From Hydractinia symbiolongicarpus (Eukaryota > Cnidaria > Hydrozoa > Anthoathecata > Hydractiniidae), in assembly GCF_029227915.1 (NCBI RefSeq), contig NC_079886.1, forward strand, positions 8,494,001 to 8,558,000: a stretch of DNA of 64,000 bases, in the 5' to 3' direction. The notes below the pieces were generated by a model, which worked only from the letters and a program-made list of their open reading frames with translations, had not been told where the DNA came from and did no database searches. Made by a program: the position numbers and the translations under genes. Positions 57,401 through 64,000 of this stretch are shown here, piece by piece (within the stretch, counting starts at the first letter, position 1; every line of letters starts with the position of its first letter).

Positions 57401-60015
57401 ATTAAATTTTCAGCTGGCAGCGCCGTGCTTCGCCAACGTCGCAACAACAGTGGCTAGAAATCATGCCTAATAACGAATCTCCACGTACGGTTTTTACGAT
57501 GATCGTCATCAATACAAGAATTTGATTGGTCGCGATTTTCGTCGAGGCGAAAAGGTTTCTACTTTTCGTCACAAAAATCGTCGCGAATATCGTCCAGTGG
57601 AGATTCGGCCTAATCACGAAAGATAAGCGGCGGAACACCATTTTTCAAACTTTTAAAAAAATATGAGAGAAAATTGAACCATCTTAAAATCAAAAATTAA
57701 GAAAAACTATTAAAAAAAATATTAGAGGTCAAATCTTAAATCTCTGGTTTGGTTTCGCACTATATTCACAAAATGCGAAAAAAAAGGTGCAAATTGATTT
57801 CTTTTTTTAACCCCCATAAATTATGCATGATAAATATCGTGATTTGAATCAGGTGTTTTTTTCTGCAATGACGCATCTCCTAGCCATTAACGTCACACAG
57901 TGAAAATAATATTAATAATAATAAAATATTCACCATTAGAAATGTCCAATTTTCGCCATTCATATCTGCGCTGTTCCTCTTCTAAATGTATGAGTATATT
58001 ACTTTTTAGATGAATACACGTTTCCCGTTTTTTTTTTTTAAATTTTAGAATTTTGAGATTTCGACTTTAAGATGACTTTCAGCATCATTGAATTGGTGTG
58101 TATAAATTTTCAACTTAACCAGTCATGTGAAAATGCTTTTTTGGTGGTACTAATGTTACGCTTAAATTCTTTTTAATTTTTGGTTTAGGCTAATAAGCTT
58201 CTGTTTCAAGCATTTAGAAGTCAATAAGTGCAAAATTAAAAAAAAACTGTTTTATACGAATCTAAAGATTTCACATTTTATCAAGTTTTAGGTGAGGATT
58301 TTAAAAATCACATTCATTTTGTTTGACAAAGTTGAGAAATAGCAGCGGTACATCAAAGAAAACTAATTTGGGAAAAGGTGTATTCGAGACAAACACGTAG
58401 TCTAATGTGGTAAGACTAGACCATGTTCTCAAGATAATACCTCCCGCTTTCACAAACAGGTAACCTCTGAACACGTAACATAAGAATAATTTTATTAGAT
58501 GTATTAAAATCAATATACTTGCAAAAAGATCTGGAACAAGTTTATACACAATTTCTTGAAGACTGGGATCTGACCTAAAATGTAGGATAGAAATTGGAGC
58601 TATGTTTCACGAAGGATTTTATTTAAGGATTTAAAATATTATATCCATTTTTGTAAAATCTTTTTTAAAGCTTTGGCACATCAAACAAAATAAAAACAGC
58701 TTTTTGAAAAAAACATCTAATATGTGTATGCTTTGTTTCTTTGTTTTACAAATCTATGTTGACTTACCTGATATACTCTAGCGGTTTAGTTTTATGAATC
58801 TCTGTGTTACATTTCGGACAGTTGTACGACAATTCGAGATGTTTGATAATGCAACTCTTACAAACTGAAATCAAACAAAAATCGATTAATCCTACATTAG
58901 CTATAACCTTAACATATCTTACTAAAAAGACATGTCGGAAAATATTTGACATTATCCATGGCAGGGTTTTCCCCCACAAGACCCAGCATGTGTTTCTGAA
59001 ATAACTCCGTATTGGATTATTAACAAAAATTGATATTAGCAATCAGTATGTTCTGAATTCAGGAATATAGGTTTACAACGCTCCCAAATTTCAATGCAAA
59101 CACCAAATAGTGTTTTCTTTTTTCTCTCCAACTTGTTCTTTTATCAAGAAAAAGTTTAATATAAGAGAAATGTATAAAATATATCAAATTTACTAGTCAA
59201 TCACAGGGTTTAATCTCTGCATTAGTTCTACAATATCTTTCTAAAATCGTACGTTTTTTTAATATTCCGTATTTTTTACACTTCGTACGTCCAAAGAAAA
59301 AAACACGAGGTTGTAAACGTATTTCGTATACACGTTTTTTTATAAGAACGTCAAATTTCGGCTGCGCTGGATGTGCTTATTTTTACTTTTTTTTAGCTTC
59401 AAATGTCCTTATTTTGTGCTTTTCCAAAAATAGTAAACATACGGTCAAATTTACGGATGTTGATGAATATTTTATTAGGATTGGAAGAAATAGATGATGT
59501 TGAAGTTATCGTATAGCTAGCAAAAAGAACAAGAAACTGTTTGGAAAATCTATAAAGGAATTCAGGCTGAGTTCGTTCTTAATTTTTTCTTAAATTTCGA
59601 CAAAATCTCAGCCGCAACGTTCTTATAAGCTAGGTATATACAAGTACTATGCAATTTTACAATTCAACACAGTAGGGTTAATTGGTTTTTACCAATGGAT
59701 ATTTTTGCGTTATTACTTTGTAATTTATTGGCAGTTAGAAACAATCTCATTATTATTAGCAATGGCCATTCGGTACCTAACCAAAATCGTACTCAAATAA
59801 ACATCGAAGTAGCAAAAAATGATATAAGAGTAGACGAATCATACTGACAACATCAAAAATAATCGACAATACAAAAATTTATAGAAGTATAGACATAAAC
59901 CCCACTTACATGAATGCAGACATTCCACTATTGTTGTCGCATCGACCAAATATCCTTTGCATAATGAACATACCAAGTAAGGATTAATATTTTGCAGAGT
60001 AATACTTTTCTGCAT
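54447..60015 (-). CDS. PCGF-like: Polycomb group RING finger protein (PCGF2/BMI1-like), complete
   Basis: RING subunit of Polycomb repressive complex 1, which pairs with RING1/RNF2 for histone H2A ubiquitination in the nucleus. Nine exons: 60015-59910, 58864-58768, 58574-58519, 57981-57934, 56942-56867, 56407-56371, 56235-56125, 55326-55243, 54827-54447; all phases fit, 331 residues. The RING ligands are visible: Cys16, Cys19, Cys32, His34, Cys37, Cys40, Cys51, Cys54 (CSLC, ECLHSFCKSC, CPKC). The family signature [17 protein letters not shown] follows, then [10 protein letters not shown]. The C-terminal RAWUL ubiquitin-like domain runs from [19 protein letters not shown] to [17 protein letters not shown] and the RAWUL sequence are closer to PCGF2/BMI1 than to PCGF1/3/5/6. 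The last exon adds about 100 acidic, Ser/Glu-rich residues. An acceptor-like CAG lies one base before the ATG. Confidence 0.93.
55843..55899. repeat. Hairpin in PCGF intron 7
   Basis: Arms AATGTTGTATAACACACATA and TATGCGTGTTATACAACATT around a short loop. Confidence 0.8.
55965..55982. repeat. 18-base C run
   Basis: Homopolymer of C in PCGF intron 7. Length may be unreliable in an assembly. Confidence 0.8.
56531..56832 (-). mobile_element. tRNA-derived SINE with telomere-like tail
   Basis: Reading the minus strand from 56830: CTGGTGGCCTTGTGGAAGAG (A-box-like TGGCCTTGTGG), an anticodon-arm-like TTTGC-CTTTAAT-GCAAA, and B box GGTTCAAAACCC. After about 200 bp of body it ends in GGTTAGGATTAGGGTTAAGG-type sequence (56571-56531). 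It lies in PCGF intron 5. It is tRNA-like but degenerate, so a SINE rather than a tRNA gene. Confidence 0.7.
57474..57607. mobile_element. hAT-like MITE in PCGF intron 4
   Basis: Short ends CGAATCTCCAC / GTGGAGATTCG, with GCCTAATA on the left (57465-57472) and GCCTAATC on the right (57608-57615), a probable 8-bp target duplication. Interior rich in CGTCGCGA-like words. Confidence 0.6.
58205..58385 (+). repeat. Dispersed repeat, copy B
   Basis: Counterpart of 10110-10310 in the same orientation. It lies in PCGF intron 3. Confidence 0.6.
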
Positions 60016-61700
60016 TCTGCATACAAAAAGAAAATAGTTATCAATAAACAGTAAGACAACAAACAAATAAATGTTAGCAAACCACATAAAGGAAATTCAT
60101 TTGTCCAATCAGGGAAAGTCACTTTATTTGTCCAATCAGAGAAATGATTTCATTTGTACAATCAGAGAAATGAATTCATTTGTCCAATCAGAGAAAGTTA
60201 GAAAAAAGCAATTCTTTTGTTCAACCACAGAAAAGCACATAAAGGAGGTTCGTAGCACAAGCGAAAATATTTCCCCCAAATTATATGCGCATACGTATCC
60301 ATTGTAACATCACATGACAAATCATACTGACATTATTTACGAGTCATTTAAACCTGAAAAACACCTGTTTATTTTAAAATGAAATATACAACAAGACAGG
60401 TATTCATTCTCATCTCCACTCCATATCGAAACAAATAAGACAATAACAATGATACAAAAGGATTGGCCATTTTACTAATTAATCCTTGTAATGCTATTAA
60501 TTTATGAACAATTTTAGCATTAGATGCTTTAAAAAGCATCAGGCAACCACCTAAGAATTTTCGTTCTGAGGTGGCTTGACTGAAACAGAAAAACGATAAT
60601 TCAATTGGTTAACTATATATTTGTAAAATAATTCTTGCATTCTTTAAATTCATCAGAAAATGCGTCAAACACAATCTGATCCAACTAAGGCATCACGTGG
60701 AACAGAAAAAACCCTATGGAAAGCCTGTTATTTCTCAAATCAAAACGACGCACATGTTGATAGCAATACTATCTAGAATGAAAGAAGAGAAGTCAGTTTT
60801 CACTAAAAGGCAATCCTTTTCCATTTGATTCGGTTACATTTCGGACTTTGGTTCTGCTGCACATTTTAATGAAGTACATTATAAAGCATTTAAATAATTA
60901 TAAATAAACTAAGCTCATAAACGTAAAAAATTAAAGAAATGAATGGCCTAGATAGCTAAAGATCGACTACTGACTGGCAGGTACATAACGATTTAGACTT
61001 CTAAAGACTGTTCCTTCGTTGAGGTTTCTTCGTTGAGGAGGTTTTGTTTCAAAGATTACAAGAGTTAAAAATATGACTAATTTTGGATCTAGCCTTCGAG
61101 AAATCTCTTTCTTTGAATTCTGATAAACTTTCTAACAAGTTTAAATGAGAATAGGTATTCAAATATTTTTTTTAATTTTGCAAACCCGTATATTATTAAA
61201 AAGTACTGAATGTAATTGATAAGATTTGTGAAATTTCTATCAGAATACATCTCGGTGAAAAAACAACAACATAAGCAAAACAAGAAAAATAAGAAGAAAA
61301 ATATACGTCAGAAAAATTTGGGATTGAAAAAATAATATTTGTTCTTAAATACAGTAATCGCATTATGTTTATAACGTAATAAATTAGTTAAAAAAATAAA
61401 TTTTCATCGTTAGAAAAATAAAATTAATTATTACCTAGATATATCGAACGTAAAAAAATACAATATATGAAGAAAACATTTATGTGGACCTCACTCATAC
61501 CACAACCAAACTAAAACAGCACACACCACACACACAACCCCAAAACTAATACAAACAAACAGGACAGAATACAGGACAACATACACAGGCGGTTGTCCAC
61601 TTATTCCAATGCAAGAACGGACAACCACTGGAGAAAAAGACAGCCCATTATGCCTAAAAAGAGTGTAAACAATAACTTGTACATATAATTCGTATATAAT
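60016..61700. other. Intergenic between PCGF and PTPRN-like genes
   Basis: A short tandem array with TTTGTCCAATCAGAGAAA (about 60100-60200, 3-4 copies) lies just upstream of PCGF; it contains CCAAT-type words (CCAATCAG), which could be promoter elements. Bases about 61480-61640 are rich in CACACA-type repeats. No gene was recognised. Confidence 0.45.
60098..60198 (+). promoter_or_regulatory. Tandem CCAATCAG-containing repeats upstream of PCGF
   Basis: The word TTTGTCCAATCAGxGAAA (one copy with TTTGTACAATCAG) recurs at about 60099, 60127, 60154 and 60179 with 25-28 bp spacing, 85-165 bp upstream of the PCGF ATG. CCAAT boxes bind NF-Y in animals. That this is the PCGF promoter is inference. 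Confidence 0.45.
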
Positions 61701-61756
61701 TCATATATATAATTCGTAATTATGCTTTATTTTATTGCTTTTTCTTATTGTTTAAA

Positions 61757-64000
61757 TTATTTCGGTACAGCACTTAGAATAGCTGTTACTTCTTCAGCAA
61801 CTGCAGTCAGTGCGAATTCAAACTGGCCCTAAAACAAAGAAAGAATTTACGTTCTAAGAGAATTCATTAAAACAGGTAAAAAGATAGGATAGGTAAGATG
61901 CAGACTACTACATAACGACGTATTACCTATCCAATTGGTGCAGTATCTACAGAGCTAGTGCTAACTGACTTAAACTGTGCATCAAACAACTAGCTAATAC
62001 AGTTTACGCAATTACTATTTGCTATCTCTTTTTTAAAGACCTATACAGTGGAATCTCTCTATCTCGACTACTCTCTATCTCGAATTTCCCTCTATCTCGA
62101 GCTATCTTGGTCCTTTTGTGGTCCGCCTAAGGTGTTTTCCTTTCTTTATCTTGAACTTTCTCTATCTCAAACAAATTTTTTGGTTCCTTGCGAGTTCGAG
62201 AAAGAGAGATTCCTTTGTATTTCTATTTTTCCTGTGTGTTTTTAAGAATAATACGGGGCTTATATTTCTGTTATCCAAGAAGAAGGAAAAGAATGCTGAA
62301 TCATGACTTTAAATTTCAAATGTCGCAGTAATTCAAAACAAAATTCAATCTGACGCAGATTTGACAATATAACCTTCTCAAGTATATTTACGCATATGGA
62401 ATATTCTTCTTACCTTAGTTTTCACCATATCAGGTCTTTGGTCTCTTAAATGCTCCAGTGTGGCAGCCATATCAATTTCTTTCGTGCCTAAAACAACATG
62501 GACACAACCACGTAAATAAAAACGATGATTGTCACGTCAGTTTGTCAAATATAGTGGAAACATACCCTTAATCATTTTATTCAAGACCATATCAAGAAGA
62601 ATGTATGTTCCTGTCCTTCCGACACCATTATTGCAATGAACAATTATAGGACAGGCATTTCCACGATAGCATTTGTTAACTTTCCTAACAAAAAAATTAG
62701 AATTGTAAATAAAAACTACATGAAAAATAATACATTGAATAGAAAGATTTCGTCAAATTCAAAAACAGAACAATGAATCCTAAAAAACACATACTGATTT
62801 TGAAATTTTGTTTTTAGGTAGTAATTCTTATAAACAAAAAATACCATCAAATTAGTTCCTACGAAATAATTTGATTGTATTTCCTCAGCTTCATCAAATA
62901 CCTCCCAAATGAGTGTCCCTTGCGATCACTTTTTATTAAAAAAACGCCCCTTTTTGAAAATTTAACAAAATATTACATACCTTCTAAATTCCAGTAATGG
63001 CTTTGTGGAGTTTGGGACATCTAGATCAGGCCATGCAAGAAAGTGAAATTGAGTGATTGTCCGTGTTTCACCAGTCTACAAAAGTAGAAGTAACAGATAA
63101 AAACAACAACTAAGAAACCATAATACACCATCGCAAGAAGGAAGAGAAAATGAAAAAATATATGCGGCAAAAAGTCAAATAAACGGATGGAAAAACAGTT
63201 AATAAAGGAAACACATACCTGAAGATTTTTTAAATATAAACTTCGGACTAAATAATCATCGCACCAAATGTGTTCAGAAATCAGATGAACCTACAAAAAG
63301 TTTTTGTATTAGTTCTAGTACACTCTGTATTATTAACAAAGTACCACAAAGAAATAAAATGTTTTTTAACATGCAATGGTCTCTTCTTTTTATAACAGTT
63401 TTATTAAAAACATTTTTTTCGGGGAAAAATAATGCATACACTTTTTTAAAAAAGAAATGATTTTTTGCACTTCGCCCCAAACATTGTTAAACTACTTAGG
63501 GAAAAACGCCATAAAATATTGTTTAGTTATCATTTACCAGGTATTTTGAGCCAAAAGTGTTTAAAGTCACAACATTAAAGTTAGCAAATTATTATTCATT
63601 CAAAGGAAACCTACTCAATTTAGCCCCACCCCCTCCCCCCAAATTCTTAAAGCATCATGGAGAACTGCTTATTTATGGTAAGGATTGTGCAGAAGACTTC
63701 AAACATTTCAAGCAAATAGTCCTATTTTTGACTATTCATCCGAATTGTTTAGCAATTGAGTAAAATTTCGGCATTTTTTAGGACCATTTTTTAAATTTAG
63801 CATTGTGTTTAAAAAAATTGTATTGAATTAAAGTTGTCTAATCATACCTCGTATATGTGATAAACTTCACTTCCATCTTCTGGCCAGTAACGATGACATT
63901 GTGGCTTAAAAGAACACGAGGTTCATAATTATGACATAATTATAAACGGAGCTACACAATATTTAGCGGTTCTACACTTACCAGTCCCAAATCTGATAAT
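61757..64000 (-). CDS. PTPRN-like: PTPRN/IA-2-like receptor phosphatase, C-terminal exons
   Basis: Seven minus-strand exons: 64000-63982 (partial), 63904-63848, 63290-63219, 63075-62981, 62684-62566, 62487-62414, 61828-61757, phases consistent. They encode the C-terminal two thirds of the phosphatase domain of IA-2/phogrin, transmembrane proteins of dense-core secretory vesicles. Markers of the family are [83 protein letters not shown] and the end [20 protein letters not shown]. The P-loop is [10 protein letters not shown] and the WPD loop keeps Asp (WPDLDVP). Vertebrate IA-2 has lost that Asp and has Asp in the P-loop, and is inactive. The upstream part, with ectodomain and membrane helix, lies right of base 64000. 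AATAAA for this strand is near 61736-61731. Confidence 0.95.
62046..62217. mobile_element. Short Tigger-type MITE (172 bp)
   Basis: Starts CAGTGGAATCTCTCTATCTC after TA, ends GAGAGATTCCTTTG before TA. Subterminal repeats of CTATCTCGAA occur at both ends. It lies in the intron between the last two PTPRN-like exon blocks (61829-62413). Confidence 0.75.

Overview
This is a 64-kb piece of an AT-rich animal nuclear genome. The genes are split by canonical GT-AG introns, repeats are dense, and the recognisable proteins are metazoan (SR-type cyclophilin, Polycomb RING protein, IA-2 receptor phosphatase, class-A GPCR relic). The protein signatures and the repeat mix (Penelope-like, Tigger/pogo, Helitron and MITE debris) suggest a cnidarian, most likely a hydrozoan. 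That assignment is inference; no single feature proves it.

Layout. (1) 1.6-6.5 kb, minus: eight 5' exons of a PPIG/NKTR-like nuclear cyclophilin whose 3' end lies beyond the left edge; its first intron holds a Penelope-like fragment and a foldback element. (2) 9.5-12.9 kb and 16.3-20.1 kb, plus: two paralogous four-exon genes for small single-pass membrane proteins; a third paralogue sits at 51.8-53.9 kb. Paralogues 1 and 3 carry PPxY motifs, paralogue 2 has a short basic tail. A GPCR relic lies between the first two. (3) 20-39 kb: mostly repeats, plus 3' exons of a secreted protein (25.8-26.9 kb, minus), a signal-peptide plus PAN/apple-like exon (31.8-32.1 kb, minus), a decayed mobile-element ORF (35.1-35.8 kb) and a small two-exon gene (38.5-38.9 kb). 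(4) 39.2-45.2 kb: two complete but clearly different Tigger/pogo DNA transposons side by side, each with TA target duplications. (5) 45.3-51.5 kb: a large structure with about 450-bp inverted repeats, a duplicated flank and nested elements. (6) 54.4-60.0 kb, minus: a complete nine-exon PCGF (BMI1/MEL18-like) gene, convergent with paralogue 3. (7) 61.8-64 kb, minus: the last seven exons of a PTPRN/IA-2-like phosphatase gene that runs off the right edge.

The most interesting signal is in the two Tigger elements. Each carries, besides an intact DDE transposase, a second intact ORF on the opposite strand that encodes a HIRAN-domain protein, in a head-to-head arrangement. Both transposases also end in a PCNA-binding (PIP-box) motif. 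Together these suggest a transposon system that couples to replication forks or DNA 3' ends through two separate proteins. The second signal is the trio of membrane-adaptor paralogues, which share exon sizes and phases while their sequences diverge strongly.

Exon boundaries were placed by hand from reading frame, homology and GT-AG sites. No alignment or database search was run.
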